64,000 bases of DNA from an uncultured Lachnospiraceae bacterium (GCA_947626775.1 CANQTL010000001.1:1-64000), one strand, 5' to 3'. Shown: positions 24,071 through 33,508, counted from the stretch's first letter. Program-made: numbers and translations. Notes: generated from the sequence alone by a model not told the origin.

Positions 24071-25447
24071 TTACATATGTTGATCCATATGTTGATCCAT
24101 CAACTCTTCAAACTGCTCCTGCGGAATGGGACGCGAGAAATAGTAGCCCTGCTGGATCTGACATCCCACCTGTTTCAGATAATCGCTCTGCTCCGACGTC
24201 TCCACGCCCTCGCACAGAGAAGTGATCTGCAGCTTCTTCGCCATGTCCACCATACAGGAGATCACAATCTTGTCGCTCTCCTGCAGATGATTGTCCTTGA
24301 GGAATACTTTGTCCAGCTTGATGATATCGATCGGCAGTCTGCTCAGCAGATTTAAGGAGGAGTAGCCCGAGCCGAAATCGTCCATGGAGACCTTGGTTCC
24401 CATTTTATGTAAACCTTCTACCAGCTGCAGAGCCTTCTCGGTATTATCCAGATAGATACTCTCCGTCAGTTCAAATTCAATCAGATCAGGTGACAGCTTA
24501 TACTCGTCAAACAGCCCCTGTACATAATCGAGGATCGTCATTTTGTTCAGGTGCAGCCGCGACACGTTCAGAGAGATCGGCACCACGCCCTTCCCCGCCG
24601 CAATCCTGTCCGAGAGGAAACGGAAGACCTCGCGGTAGACATAGTAGTCCACGTCCACGACCTGGCCGCTTCGCTCAATAAAGGGGATGAACTGATCCGG
24701 ATAGACGAACGTGCCGTCGGGCTTCTGCCAGCGGACAAGCGCCTCCGCGCCGATCAGCTTCAGCGTCTCCGTCTCGATCTTGGGCTGATAATATACTTTA
24801 AACTCACGGTTGGCAATCGCCTTGGGAATCTGCGAGGTAATCTCTACCTCCCGCTTGATCCCCTCCATCATGCTGTTGTCAAAGAGGACGCAGCTGTCGT
24901 TCTCCAGTTCCTTCGCCACTTTTCTGGCAAGATTGGCGTTGGAAACCACCGTCTCCGCGTCGTGGCTCCGGCTTTCCCTGTCCACGATACTGATGCCGGT
25001 ACAGAACTGCAGACGGCTGTTCAGATACTTCTCGCGGAAGCGCACTTCCCGCTCCTGGTTGATCTTATTGATAAAATCGCGGAACATCTCGCTCGTGACT
25101 TCATCCGGCATCCAGTTCGCCGCGATAAAATTATCGGAATAGACTCTGGAGCAGCAGATCATATAGGGATTGTCCGCCGTCATCTCCTCCACAAAATCCT
25201 TGAGGAGCGCGTCGCCGACCTGATATCCGTAAGTATCGTTGATATATTTAAAATGCCGGATATCGGTGTAGACGACCACAATGCGCCTGTCGCCCATGCC
25301 GTCGATCGCCTTCTGCAGCTTCTTCAGAAACACCTCGTATCTGTCCAGACCCGTCAGGGAATCCTTCATACCGCCCGGCCCTTTCGACAACGGATTTTCA
25401 ATTTTGATACGCCCAGCAAATAAGTCTTCCATATCTGATAACCCCAT
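24071..25447 (-). CDS. EAL-domain cyclic-di-GMP phosphodiesterase with degenerate GGDEF
   Basis: 458 residues. An N-terminal GGDEF-like domain keeps DIRHFKYINDTYGYQVGDAL but has SRVYSDNF where the active motif should be, so it cannot make c-di-GMP. The C-terminal EAL domain keeps GAEALVRWQ, ISLNVSRLHL, FELTESIY, DDFGSGYSSLNLLSRLP and IKLDKVFL, so it should hydrolyse c-di-GMP. No membrane helix: a cytosolic enzyme. Start at MGLSDMEDL; the ATG at MEDLFAG, with GGGG 9 bases ahead, is a good alternative. Confidence 0.9.
   Translation of the reverse strand: MGLSDMEDLFAGRIKIENPLSKGPGGMKDSLTGLDRYEVFLKKLQKAIDGMGDRRIVVVYTDIRHFKYINDTYGYQVGDALLKDFVEEMTADNPYMICCSRVYSDNFIAANWMPDEVTSEMFRDFINKINQEREVRFREKYLNSRLQFCTGISIVDRESRSHDAETVVSNANLARKVAKELENDSCVLFDNSMMEGIKREVEITSQIPKAIANREFKVYYQPKIETETLKLIGAEALVRWQKPDGTFVYPDQFIPFIERSGQVVDVDYYVYREVFRFLSDRIAAGKGVVPISLNVSRLHLNKMTILDYVQGLFDEYKLSPDLIEFELTESIYLDNTEKALQLVEGLHKMGTKVSMDDFGSGYSSLNLLSRLPIDIIKLDKVFLKDNHLQESDKIVISCMVDMAKKLQITSLCEGVETSEQSDYLKQVGCQIQQGYYFSRPIPQEQFEELMDQHMDQHM
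24405..24414 (-). repeat. GTTTACATAA motif 4
   Basis: Exact copy on the minus strand inside the EAL gene, read GGT TTA CAT AAA (Gly-Leu-His-Lys). Confidence 0.7.
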
Positions 25448-25544
25448 ATCTTATATGTTCTTGCTTTATCATTTTACAATTTTACTATGCGGCACATTCA
25501 CTGTCAACCGAACGCCTCCAAAAATTTCGCAGACCAATAACGGT

Positions 25545-27005
25545 TCAGCCCGCCGCCAGAATCGCGCAGAGAAATTCCCACGTGCGCTGTACGGAGGCGA
25601 TATCAAGGCTCTCCTGCGCGGTGTGGACGTCCGACATATCGGGCCCTATGGAAACGCAGTCGAGCCCGGGAATCTTCGCCGCCAGGATACCGCACTCCAC
25701 GCCCGCATGAATGGCCTCCAGGACAGGTTTTCGTCCGTACATCTTCTCATAGATCCGCGCCACGCTGTCCCGCAGCGGAGAATCCTTGCGATAGGCCCAG
25801 CCGGGGTAGGAATTTCGGACCGTCGCCTTCGCGCCGAACGCAGCCGCCGTCTCTTCCATCCGCCTGCAGAGCGCTTCCCGCTCTCCGTCCACGGAACTTC
25901 TGACCGCATAGGACAACAGGAGTCTGTCCTGCTCCGTCGAGACGATCCCCAGATTCAGCGACGTCTCCACCAGGCCGGCGAGCTCGCGGCTCATCGCCGT
26001 CACTCCGTTGGGCAGCGCGCACAGACAGGCGGCCGCCCTCCCCGAGGACGAGGCGTCGCAGCACGCGGTCCGACCGTCCGCTTCGTCCGCCGCCGCGCAG
26101 CGCACCGACAGACCGGGATCCCCGTCGCCCAGCTCTTCCCTGATCTCCCGCTCCTGCTCTGCCACATAGTTCAGGGCGGCTTCGGTGTTTGTTATGTCAA
26201 CCAATATCTCCGCCTCCGCTTCCCTGGGGATCGCATTGTCCGCCAGTCCTCCCCGCATCGAGACGAGGCGGGCCGCAAACTGATCCGAGAGTCCCTTTAA
26301 GATACGACCCAGCAGGCAGTTGGCGTTGCCCCTGCCCTTGTCGATCTCCATCCCGGAATGTCCGCCCAGCAGGCCGGAGACTTGCACGGTCAGCTTCCGG
26401 ACGTCCTGCAAGACGGCTTCCTCCCGGCGCAGGGGGATGCTCACGTCCACCCGCGCGCCTCCCGCGCAGCTCGTGATAATAACCCCTTCCTCTTCCTGGT
26501 CGAGATTGATGAGACGGCGTCCCCGCAGCGCGGAGAGGTCGATTTCCTTCGCGCCCTGCATCCCCGTCTCCTCGTCCACCGTCAGCACGACTTCCAGCCT
26601 GGGATGGGGAATGTCCTTCGCGTCCAGCAGCGCCAGCGCATAGGCGACCGCAATCCCGTCGTCGCCGCCGAGACTCGTACCCTCTGCACGGATCCTGCCG
26701 CCGTCGATCTGAAGGCGCAGGGGATCCCGGGTCATATCCGTCTTCACGCCCGGCGCGCTGACCGCCACCATATCCATGTGCCCCTGCAGAATGATCGGCT
26801 CTTTCTCCTCATACCCTGCCGCCGCATCCTTGACGATCATGATGTTGCACAGCCCGTCCTGCACGCACGCAAGTCCCCGCTCTTCGGCAAAACGCTTCAG
26901 ATAATCGCTGATCTGTCTGACATTGCCCGAACCGTGCGGTATCTTCGTAATCTCCTCGAAATAGTGAAAGACGCTCCCCGGTTCCAAATCCGCCAAAACG
27001 CTCAT
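25545..27005 (-). CDS. pepD: Aminoacyl-histidine dipeptidase (PepD, M20 family)
   Basis: 486-residue zinc metallopeptidase that cleaves Xaa-His and related dipeptides in the cytosol. Metal-site regions are LQGHMDMVA (about residue 78), [18 protein letters not shown] and [12 protein letters not shown] with the catalytic Glu pair; a lid domain follows and HAGVECGIL plus [11 protein letters not shown] near the end complete the site. The ATG overlaps the TGA of the GH27 gene by 4 bases, so they are translationally coupled. Length is normal. Confidence 0.93.
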   Translation of the reverse strand: MSVLADLEPGSVFHYFEEITKIPHGSGNVRQISDYLKRFAEERGLACVQDGLCNIMIVKDAAAGYEEKEPIILQGHMDMVAVSAPGVKTDMTRDPLRLQIDGGRIRAEGTSLGGDDGIAVAYALALLDAKDIPHPRLEVVLTVDEETGMQGAKEIDLSALRGRRLINLDQEEEGVIITSCAGGARVDVSIPLRREEAVLQDVRKLTVQVSGLLGGHSGMEIDKGRGNANCLLGRILKGLSDQFAARLVSMRGGLADNAIPREAEAEILVDITNTEAALNYVAEQEREIREELGDGDPGLSVRCAAADEADGRTACCDASSSGRAAACLCALPNGVTAMSRELAGLVETSLNLGIVSTEQDRLLLSYAVRSSVDGEREALCRRMEETAAAFGAKATVRNSYPGWAYRKDSPLRDSVARIYEKMYGRKPVLEAIHAGVECGILAAKIPGLDCVSIGPDMSDVHTAQESLDIASVQRTWEFLCAILAAG

Positions 27006-28279
27006 TTCCTTCCCTCCTCAGTCCGCATGTGATAGGCCCTGCAGCCATGCCGTTCAAGCGCCGCTGTAAGCGTCCCGTCGGCAGACAGCTCTTCACCGCT
27101 CCACAGTTCCGTGAGCTGCGCTTCCCCGTCCGTCTCCAGATCGCTCAGAGCAAGCGTGTACCCGCAGGAACTCTCCCCGATGTTAAACAGTGCAAAATAC
27201 TGGCCGCCGTCCGCGCACGCCGCCGCCCAGAGAACCAGCTCCGTCCCCGCCGCTTTCCTTCGCCACACCTGATGCGCGTGCCGCGCTTTCGCGTGCATGG
27301 CGAGGATCCGCTCGTTCGTCAGCAGCCCTTCCGTAAATCGGTCCAGCTTCGTCAGCTCCGCGCCGATCATCAGCGGCGAGCGGAAAATACACCACAGCGT
27401 CATCATGGTTTTCTGCTCCTCCACCGTAAAATGCGTGGCGTCCTCTGCGTCATAATCCTGCCTGACCGCTCCCACCGGAAGCATATCCGCATCCGCCCAG
27501 TGTCCCGCGCCGTTGTGGATCGACCACTTTTCGCAGCGCTCAAACATAGCGTAAAGCAGTTCCCAGTCGTCCCAGAAATCATCCGTAATGCGCCACATAT
27601 CGGCTGTCTGCTTGTACAGTTCCGCCTTCTCCAGCAGCGCCGGCCCCGGCGACAGGCTCAATATCATCTCGCGCCCGCAGTTTCTCAGCGCTTCGCTGAG
27701 CATGACAAGCTCCGTCTCCTCGCGGGGCAGCTCCCTGGCGATATCGTCGCACTTGACGAAATCCACGCCCCACGATGCATACAGCGCAAACACGCTCGCA
27801 TAGTAGGCCCCCGCTCCCTCCTTCGAGGGGTCCACGCCGTACATGTCCGTATTCCATGCGCATACGCTGTCGGTCTTCGCAATGTCGCGCGCCGACGCGC
27901 TGCTGCCCAGAATCGGCGTATTGCGGTGCACGGCCTGTCTGGGAATCCCTCTCATCATGTGGACGCCGAATTTCAGACCGAGCGAGTGTACATAATCCGC
28001 AAGCGGCCCAAATCCCCTGCCTTCCGCCGAGGACGGGAAGCGGTTGGGAGCCGGGATCAGCCGCGAATACTCATCCATGCACAGCGGCGCAAAAGCGTTA
28101 TACTCATGCGTCCTGGCGTTCGGCTCGTACCACTGAATATCCACGACAATATACTCCCACCCGTACCGCCGCAGACGTCCGGCCATATACGCCGCATTTT
28201 TTCTGACAATCTCCTCCGTCACGGCCGCGCCGTAACAATCCCATGAATTCCAGCCCATCGGCGGTCTGAATCGTTCCAT
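27002..28279 (-). CDS. GH27 family alpha-galactosidase-like glycosidase
   Basis: 425-residue glycoside hydrolase. MGWNSWDCYGAAVTEEIV at residues 8-25 and the nucleophile region WGVDFVKCDDIARE are marks of family GH27/clan GH-D, which cleaves terminal alpha-galactosides (or alpha-N-acetylgalactosaminides). There is no signal peptide, so it should act on imported oligosaccharides. The open frame extends 48 codons upstream into a repeat; I choose MERFRPPMGWNSWD with an AAAGGA site. Activity on another alpha-linked sugar (for example beta-L-arabinopyranoside) is possible in this family. Confidence 0.87.
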   Translation of the reverse strand: MERFRPPMGWNSWDCYGAAVTEEIVRKNAAYMAGRLRRYGWEYIVVDIQWYEPNARTHEYNAFAPLCMDEYSRLIPAPNRFPSSAEGRGFGPLADYVHSLGLKFGVHMMRGIPRQAVHRNTPILGSSASARDIAKTDSVCAWNTDMYGVDPSKEGAGAYYASVFALYASWGVDFVKCDDIARELPREETELVMLSEALRNCGREMILSLSPGPALLEKAELYKQTADMWRITDDFWDDWELLYAMFERCEKWSIHNGAGHWADADMLPVGAVRQDYDAEDATHFTVEEQKTMMTLWCIFRSPLMIGAELTKLDRFTEGLLTNERILAMHAKARHAHQVWRRKAAGTELVLWAAACADGGQYFALFNIGESSCGYTLALSDLETDGEAQLTELWSGEELSADGTLTAALERHGCRAYHMRTEEGRK

Positions 28280-28357
28280 CTCTCCGCTTTCCTTTCCGCT
28301 GTGCGCCGTGATAACACGCTGAAACACGCTTTGCGAATTTCGCTCGTTATCGCGGCA

Positions 28358-28405
28358 TTCGCCAAATTGGCAGGCAAGCCTGTCAGCTTGGCTCATTGCC
28401 CGCGT
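28358..28405 (-). repeat. Interspersed post-terminator repeat, copy A
   Basis: About 45 bases shared with 35504-35551: core GCCAAATTGGC palindrome and CAGGCAAGCCTG, then GCTGAC-type and GCATTGC words. It lies just past the T-run of the rplT terminator. Confidence 0.75.
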
Positions 28406-28446
28406 AAAAGAAAGACTTCGCAAGCCGTATCACGGCTCGGGAAGTC
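28406..28446 (-). terminator. Intrinsic terminator of the infC-rpmI-rplT operon
   Basis: Minus-strand stem GACTTC-CCGAGCCG / CGGCTTGC-GAAGTC with a TGATA loop, followed by TTTCTTTT. It starts 17 bases after the rplT stop. Confidence 0.85.
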
Positions 28447-28462
28447 CATCTCATCAGATCCT

Positions 28463-28819
28463 CTACTTCAGATTGCTCTTGGCGAGTTCCGCCAGCGTGG
28501 TAAAGCCCGCCGCGTCGTTGACTGCCAGCTCCGCCAGCATCTTCCTGTTCATGTCGACGCCCGCCTGCTTCAGACCGTACATGAACTTGCTGTATGACAG
28601 CCCGTTCATCCGCGCCGCCGCATTGATACGGGCGATCCACAGCTGCCTGAACTGACGCTTTCTCTCTTTTCTGCCCGCGTAGGAAGAGGTCAGCGCCCTC
28701 ATCACGGACTGTTTTGCGACTCTATACTGTTTGGATCTTGCGCCTCTGTAACCCTTCGCAAGCTTTAATACTCTGTTATGTTTCTTTTTGGCGTTCATGC
28801 CGCCTTTGATTCTTGCCAT
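28463..28819 (-). CDS. rplT: 50S ribosomal protein L20
   Basis: 118-residue basic protein of the large subunit; [20 protein letters not shown] and the [12 protein letters not shown] region are characteristic. L20 is needed for 50S assembly and in Firmicutes represses its own operon by binding the leader RNA. Last gene of infC-rpmI-rplT, with AGGAGGAAACAGAC before the ATG and a terminator right after the stop. Confidence 0.98.
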   Translation of the reverse strand: MARIKGGMNAKKKHNRVLKLAKGYRGARSKQYRVAKQSVMRALTSSYAGRKERKRQFRQLWIARINAAARMNGLSYSKFMYGLKQAGVDMNRKMLAELAVNDAAGFTTLAELAKSNLK

Positions 28820-28862
28820 GTCTGTTTCCTCCTAAATATAATAACCTGATCCTTTGCTCCGC

Positions 28863-29060
28863 TTACAGGTACGGTAAGATCTTCTTCATATTCTTAACGT
28901 TCGTCGCGTCTGCGATCGCAGGCTTCCTGAGATTTCTCTTGTTCTTGGTCGTCTTCTTGGTCAAGATATGGCGTCTATAGGCTTTGTTTCTTTTCAGTTT
29001 ACCGGTTCCGGTCAATTTAAAACGTTTTGCAGCCGCTCTGCTTGTCTTCATTTTGGGCAT
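28863..29060 (-). CDS. rpmI: 50S ribosomal protein L35
   Basis: 65-residue, highly basic protein starting [20 protein letters not shown], standard for L35. Middle gene of the infC-rpmI-rplT operon, with CAGGAGGAAGATTGAA ahead of the ATG and a 43-base gap to rplT. Confidence 0.98.
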   Translation of the reverse strand: MPKMKTSRAAAKRFKLTGTGKLKRNKAYRRHILTKKTTKNKRNLRKPAIADATNVKNMKKILPYL

Positions 29061-29131
29061 TTCAATCTTCCTCCTGATCTATAAATTTGTGGATACCGCA
29101 TTGCAGATATCCGTTTATTTCAACTAAGCAG

Positions 29132-29638
29132 CTATCGCTTCTCAGCTAAAAACATCGTCATGCTCCGGCCCTCCACCTTCGGCGCTTTGTCCACGACCGC
29201 GATGTCCGAGAGAGCCTGCGCGAAGTCGTCCAGGATATGTTTGCTGTTGTTCATATGCGCCATCTCGCGCCCTCTGAAGCGAAGCGTGATCTTCACCCTG
29301 TCTCCCTTGCCGATAAACTTTCTGGCAGCGTTGATCTTCGTGTTCAGATCGTTGGTGTCAATATTGGGGGACAGCCGTATCTCCTTGATCTCGACGGTCC
29401 TCTGCTTCTTCCTGGCTTCCTTCTCCTTGCGCGTCTGTTCATACTTGAACTTGCCGTAATCCACGATCTTGCAGACAGGCGGCTTCGCCGTCGGCGCGAT
29501 TTTGACCAGATCGACCCCTGCTTCCTCCGCCAGCCTGAGCGCCTCTCTGGACGACATGATGCCAAGCTGCTCGCCGTCCTGGCCGATCACGCGCACTTCC
29601 TTGTCTCTGATCTGTTCATTGATGAATAATTCGCTAAT
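29132..29638 (-). CDS. infC: Translation initiation factor IF-3 (AUU start)
   Basis: 168-residue IF-3: N-domain FINEQIRDKEVRVIGQDGEQ, linker rich in Lys, and C-domain with KITLRFRGREMAH. IF-3 checks start codons and keeps subunits apart. No ATG, GTG or TTG gives a family-like N-terminus; the GGAGG site is followed 8-9 bases later by ATT (plus 29636-29638), giving ISELFINEQ. An AUU start is known for infC in other bacteria, where IF-3 discriminates against it and so regulates its own synthesis. Confidence 0.93.
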   Translation of the reverse strand: MSELFINEQIRDKEVRVIGQDGEQLGIMSSREALRLAEEAGVDLVKIAPTAKPPVCKIVDYGKFKYEQTRKEKEARKKQRTVEIKEIRLSPNIDTNDLNTKINAARKFIGKGDRVKITLRFRGREMAHMNNSKHILDDFAQALSDIAVVDKAPKVEGRSMTMFLAEKR

Positions 29639-29860
29639 GGCTTCTTCCCTCCATACCCTGATTAGAAACTTCCGCACAACACAAAAAAAGCAGACAGCAT
29701 AACTATCCGCCAATCCAATCCGCACAGACCGTCCCGCGCTGCGGCGGGGACAGAATGCGAGTTCTGAACTATAAACGCTTGCGAACCCGATCGTTGCAAG
29801 GTGAGAGCGGATACTCTGCTTGGTTGTTGTGCGCTCCTGCACACTTACGTAATATAACAC
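29639..29860 (-). promoter_or_regulatory. infC operon leader with attenuator (L20-leader type)
   Basis: About 220 untranslated bases precede infC. At plus 29683-29710 the minus strand forms GCGGATAG/CTGTCTGC around TTATG, followed by T7, a classic intrinsic terminator 45 bases before the infC start. Upstream stems (CCGCCGCAGCGCGGGACGG region) could be the alternative fold. This fits the known Firmicute scheme in which L20 binding causes premature termination; L20 control here is inferred from the family. Confidence 0.75.
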
Positions 29861-29893
29861 AGCCGACTGCACATGTCAATCACAAATTTTCAG

Positions 29894-30343
29894 TCACAGC
29901 TGCACGTCGCTGAAGATACTGCTGCCCATAAGCCCCGCCGCGCCGCCGTAAGCCGACAGCAGCGCCGCCGCGCCCGAACCGGACACGGAAGAACCGAGAG
30001 ACGCGGCATTCAGCCCCAGCCCCGACAGGCCGCCGTAATACCCTGTCGACAGCAGATTCATCTGCGTCTGCATCTTCTGCTGGTTCTCATAGAGCGCGTT
30101 CAGCGCCGTGCCGACGTCCTCCCACTCCGGATCGGCCTTCAGGCGCTCCAGCGCTTCCTCGATTTTTATCGTCCCGTCTGCGGATCCGCTCTTGTCCGCC
30201 GTCAGTTTCTCGACAGCCTCTTCCAGCGTGGTCGGAAACCTGTCCGCGGCGGCTGTGCGCCTGCTTTCGGTGCTCTGCCCGGCGGCTTCCGTGACGCCTG
30301 CCTGCCTGTTCACATCCCGCATTCCCAGATCGTTTATGTACAT
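29894..30343 (-). CDS. Hypothetical protein with Gly/Ser/Ala-rich C-terminus
   Basis: 149 residues beginning MYINDLGMRDVNRQAGVTEA. The middle (TLEEAVEKLTADK, EALERLKADPEWEDVG, ALYENQQKMQTQMNLLSTGY) is helical and coiled-coil-like; the last 40 residues are rich in Gly, Ser and Ala. No signal peptide or recognised family. GGAGAGAG precedes the ATG. It faces the infC leader and probably has its own promoter in the 143-base gap upstream, which holds no other gene. Confidence 0.65.
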   Translation of the reverse strand: MYINDLGMRDVNRQAGVTEAAGQSTESRRTAAADRFPTTLEEAVEKLTADKSGSADGTIKIEEALERLKADPEWEDVGTALNALYENQQKMQTQMNLLSTGYYGGLSGLGLNAASLGSSVSGSGAAALLSAYGGAAGLMGSSIFSDVQL

Positions 30344-30487
30344 GGAACTCTCTCCTTCCGCATCGGTTCTGTTTCCCTGTCACGCCGGCGCGCTGCGCCG
30401 ACACGGTTTTATTTTACTCCCGCCGGGCCGTTCTGTCCATACCGCGGTAACAAATTCTCCGATATTTGTCACCAAACCGGCCCGCTC

Positions 30488-31303
30488 CTATCTCACCTTG
30501 ATCGTGGCGGCGCTCGCCTTATACTCTTCCATCCGGTCGTATTCGCCCGTCTGGGTGTAGGTAATCATGTAGCTTTTGTCGGCGTTGATGGCATACTCCA
30601 GCTGGGTGACGGCAAGGCCTTCCGCCTCATAGCTGCACAGGATACGGAACGCCGGATAGCCGCTGATCTCCACGCTCTCGAAGCTCTCCACGTTCACTTC
30701 AATGTCCTCTCCGTAAACCTCGCTCAGATCCGCCTCCGCCTGCTCTTCAAAGAGTTCCGCCGTCAGAAGCTGCAGGGAGACGTCTCTGTCCATCACCTCA
30801 TAGTAGATCATGGAAGCGTCGAGCGGATACCGGTCTGTCACGTACAGTCCCGGCGTCTCCTCCGACTCCCTGAAACCCTTGGGCAGACCGAACACGCAGC
30901 CTCTCGTGGCACGCTCGATCTCCATAACCGAAGTGTCCAGCTCGTTTTCCTCCAGGAGTTCCGCCGTGAGGCGGAGCCGTGTCTCCTCATCCATGTCGAG
31001 CTGCCCCTCGCCGGCCTCCGCCTGCTGCTGTGCGCCCTGGTCCGCGGCGGCGTCCTCTGCGGGCGTCCCATCGTCTCCGCCGTCTTCCTCCGCGGGCGTC
31101 CCATCGTCTCCGCCGTCTTCCTCCGCGGGCGTCCCATCGTCCCCGCCGTCTTCCTCCGCGTTCTCCTGCGTCTGCGCGCCGGCGCTCACGGCCTCCTGCG
31201 CCTCGTCCCCGCAGCCGTCCAGCAGTCCCGCCGCGAGCAGTCCGAGAAGCGCCAGAAGCGCCGTCCTTTTTCCAATGTTTCTTTTATGATATGTCTTTCG
31301 CAA
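30488..31303 (-). CDS. Predicted lipoprotein with acidic tandem repeats
   Basis: 271 residues from a TTG start, 8 bases after AGAGG. The N-terminus has basic residues, a hydrophobic stretch and lipobox LLDGC, so it should be lipidated and face outward. Three 10-residue repeats of the type EEDGGDDGTPA follow, probably a flexible spacer, then a ~170-residue globular part (DTSVMEIERATRGCVFGLPK at its start and YMITYTQTGEYDRMEEYK near its end) of unknown family. The architecture suggests a surface-tethered binding domain on an acidic stalk. Confidence 0.75.
   Translation of the reverse strand: MRKTYHKRNIGKRTALLALLGLLAAGLLDGCGDEAQEAVSAGAQTQENAEEDGGDDGTPAEEDGGDDGTPAEEDGGDDGTPAEDAAADQGAQQQAEAGEGQLDMDEETRLRLTAELLEENELDTSVMEIERATRGCVFGLPKGFRESEETPGLYVTDRYPLDASMIYYEVMDRDVSLQLLTAELFEEQAEADLSEVYGEDIEVNVESFESVEISGYPAFRILCSYEAEGLAVTQLEYAINADKSYMITYTQTGEYDRMEEYKASAATIKVR
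31057..31160. repeat. Three 30-bp direct repeats in the lipoprotein gene
   Basis: Near-perfect tandem units starting GCGGGCGTCCCATCGTCTCC at about 31066, 31096 and 31126, encoding EEDGGDDGTPA blocks. In-frame unit gain or loss would change stalk length. Confidence 0.85.
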
Positions 31304-31450
31304 TTTATGTACCTCTGTCCCTGATATGATCCTGAAGATACGTCCGCCCTGCGGACCGCGGTATGTCCGCGCCGCGCGGGCGCACCGGCGTCCGCCGCGG
31401 CTGCGGGTTTCTCTTTCTGCCGCAGGGATGCTTCCCGGCGGGACGAACCG

Positions 31451-31765
31451 TCACGACTCCCGGAACGTGCCGCACTCCGTCGCCTCGCAGTTGTCCGCGC
31501 CGAGTCCCGTGATGTCCACATGCTCCGCGTGACACTTATAGTTACTATTATACACACATTTCACGGCTTCGCAATCAATACTGATCGTCCGGCAGGGATG
31601 TTCCAAAGAACTGACGTAAGCGCCGTCCCTCTTCTCGGCGAAGCTCTCGCAGCACGTATCCCGCGAGCAGTCCGCGTGTCTGCCTCCCACCATGATGTCG
31701 CCCTTGCAGCAATACTTCTCCTGATTGTAAGAACAGTTCTCGACTCCGCATTTTAATTCCGCCAT
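31451..31765 (-). CDS. DUF1540 double-domain cysteine-rich protein
   Basis: 104 residues with two DUF1540 modules, one around CGVENCSYNQEKYCC and one around CEAVKCVYNSNYKCHAEHVD, each with four or more conserved cysteines likely to bind metal. Such proteins are common in spore-forming Clostridia and their function is unknown. ATG chosen 5 bases from AGGAGG; an upstream in-frame start is not needed. Confidence 0.88.
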   Translation of the reverse strand: MAELKCGVENCSYNQEKYCCKGDIMVGGRHADCSRDTCCESFAEKRDGAYVSSLEHPCRTISIDCEAVKCVYNSNYKCHAEHVDITGLGADNCEATECGTFRES

Positions 31766-31876
31766 AATAACCTCCTGTTTCACGGCGCGCGCGTCTCGCG
31801 CATGACGCCTTGTTCTCAATGGTTATTATTGGCAGATAAGGCGGAGAATATACAGCGTTCTTCCGCGCGTCCGGGA

Positions 31877-33505
31877 TCAATCCAGCGACAGCGCATACAG
31901 ATTGAACCAGTAGCGCTCCAGCAGGCAGGCTTCCGGCTCGCTCACCCGGATTCCCCGCGATTCCCATAGAGAGACGATGTCTTCCCTGCTGTTGAAGCTG
32001 CCGGCAAACCATACGTTTCTGCCCTCCGAAAGCCACTCCCTGATCCGTTCCGTATTCTCCTCAAGCGACTGCTTCCTCCCGCAGATCTCCTGGATCAGCG
32101 GCTCCGGCTGCCCGTACCAGAGATAGCTTTCATTGTTTACATAATATCCCAACACCATCTGCAGCTGATCGAAATTAAAGAGCAGGATATCCTCTGGGCC
32201 AAGTTCCGCGAGAACCGCCTCCGTTCTCTCCATCTGCAGCGCCTTGTACTCCTCCTCGCCCATAAAAGCCCGGTAATCCCGCAGTCCCACACAGAGCGCC
32301 AGCACACAGGCGCACGCCGCGGCGACGCCGGAAACCGCCGTTCTCCGCCTCTCTGCCAGCGCTCCCACCGACACGGCGAACGCCAGCCAGAAACAGCCTG
32401 CCGCCGGGATCATATAGCGGTACATGAACACGGGGCGAAAGAGCACCGAGGCGGCAATGGCGAACAGCGCCAGCCCGGCCAGCGCGCAGACGCCCGCACA
32501 GACAAGCCATGCGTCTATATCTCTGTCATCATGGCAGAGTTTTATCACAGAACTTCCTACCACCGAGACATACACAAGAAACAGCAGAACCGCCAGAACG
32601 ACATTCACCGTCTCGTTGGCAAACGCCGGCTTCATGAGAAACTTCACGCAGCCGCCAAACGTCCGCCAGCTCACCGGCAGGATCCAGTAGTTCTCATGCA
32701 CCGCCGTCAGCTGTCCAGACAGCGCGGCAAGCCAGGGCGCATAACCCAGAACCGACAGTCCAGCCCACCGGAACCAGGCTCTGACACGCCGCCTGTCCTT
32801 CAGCAGGAAGAAACACAGCAGACTGAGATAGATCATCACAACCGCCACACACGCGAAGTACTGGGTGTAGGCGGCTGCAAGGCCATAACATACAAACGCG
32901 GCCTCATGCAGGCGCGCCGTCCTTCTCCCATGACGCCTTCCGGATCCTACGGCGCTGTCCGCCCCCGCCGTTTCCGGCTCCGCAGACGGGCGATCCGCCG
33001 CCAGCATTTCGCCGGCATGCAGAAGCGCCGCCGTCACGAACAGCAGCGCCCAGCTGTACATGCGCGCCTCCACCGTATAGGCGCTCAGCTGCGGCATGGA
33101 AACCGCGCAGAACAGAAATAGCCCTCCGGCGAGCGCGCCGAAGCGTCTGCGGACCAGCGTGACGCCATAGAAGAACAGGAGACAGCAGGGAAAAACCGAC
33201 ACGAGTTTGGCCACAACCGCCGCGTCCCACGCAGGCGCTACTAGTTTACATAACTCAACAAAAAATTTTACGATACAGTAGTACAGCGGCGGGTGTACAT
33301 CCCGCGCCGTAAACGCGATCAGGTCGCCGTAGGAATACCCTGCCATTCCCACGGTGAACAGTTCGTCATACCAGATATCGTTACAGAAACACAGCGACAG
33401 GCTTTTTGCCAGCATCAGAGCGCTCAGCCCTGTCAGCAGATATCCCGCGGCATTCTGTAAGGGCGGCGCCTGGCCGCCCTCTGTTCTGCTCTCTGCATAT
33501 CCCAT
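31877..33505 (-). CDS. Integral membrane glycosyltransferase, GT39/ArnT-like (GT-C fold)
   Basis: 542 residues with about ten membrane helices. The first outer loop carries DIWYDELFTV with the expected catalytic Asp-Glu, and VHPPLYY follows, the marks of PMT/ArnT-like GT-C enzymes that use polyprenyl-phosphate sugars. A ~150-residue extracytoplasmic domain forms the C-terminus. The acceptor (protein, teichoic acid or glycolipid) is unknown. Its ATG follows the thrS stop by 3 bases, so it may be co-transcribed with thrS. Contains two GTTTACATAA motifs. Confidence 0.85.
   Translation of the reverse strand: MGYAESRTEGGQAPPLQNAAGYLLTGLSALMLAKSLSLCFCNDIWYDELFTVGMAGYSYGDLIAFTARDVHPPLYYCIVKFFVELCKLVAPAWDAAVVAKLVSVFPCCLLFFYGVTLVRRRFGALAGGLFLFCAVSMPQLSAYTVEARMYSWALLFVTAALLHAGEMLAADRPSAEPETAGADSAVGSGRRHGRRTARLHEAAFVCYGLAAAYTQYFACVAVVMIYLSLLCFFLLKDRRRVRAWFRWAGLSVLGYAPWLAALSGQLTAVHENYWILPVSWRTFGGCVKFLMKPAFANETVNVVLAVLLFLVYVSVVGSSVIKLCHDDRDIDAWLVCAGVCALAGLALFAIAASVLFRPVFMYRYMIPAAGCFWLAFAVSVGALAERRRTAVSGVAAACACVLALCVGLRDYRAFMGEEEYKALQMERTEAVLAELGPEDILLFNFDQLQMVLGYYVNNESYLWYGQPEPLIQEICGRKQSLEENTERIREWLSEGRNVWFAGSFNSREDIVSLWESRGIRVSEPEACLLERYWFNLYALSLD
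32135..32144 (+). repeat. GTTTACATAA motif 5
   Basis: Exact copy inside the GT39-like gene; coding strand Tyr-Val-Asn. Confidence 0.7.
33244..33253 (+). repeat. GTTTACATAA motif 6
   Basis: Exact copy in the same GT39-like gene but in another frame (TTA TGT AAA, Leu-Cys-Lys). Confidence 0.7.
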
Positions 33506-33508
33506 ACG

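Noticed and set aside
28279..28423. N-terminal extension of the GH27 enzyme
   Set aside because: The extra 48 codons come from the interspersed repeat; MERFRPPMGWNSWD with an AAAGGA site matches the family start.
29639..29872. Upstream extension of IF-3 from the distant ATG
   Set aside because: The stretch contains the attenuator hairpin and T-run and has no IF-3 similarity.
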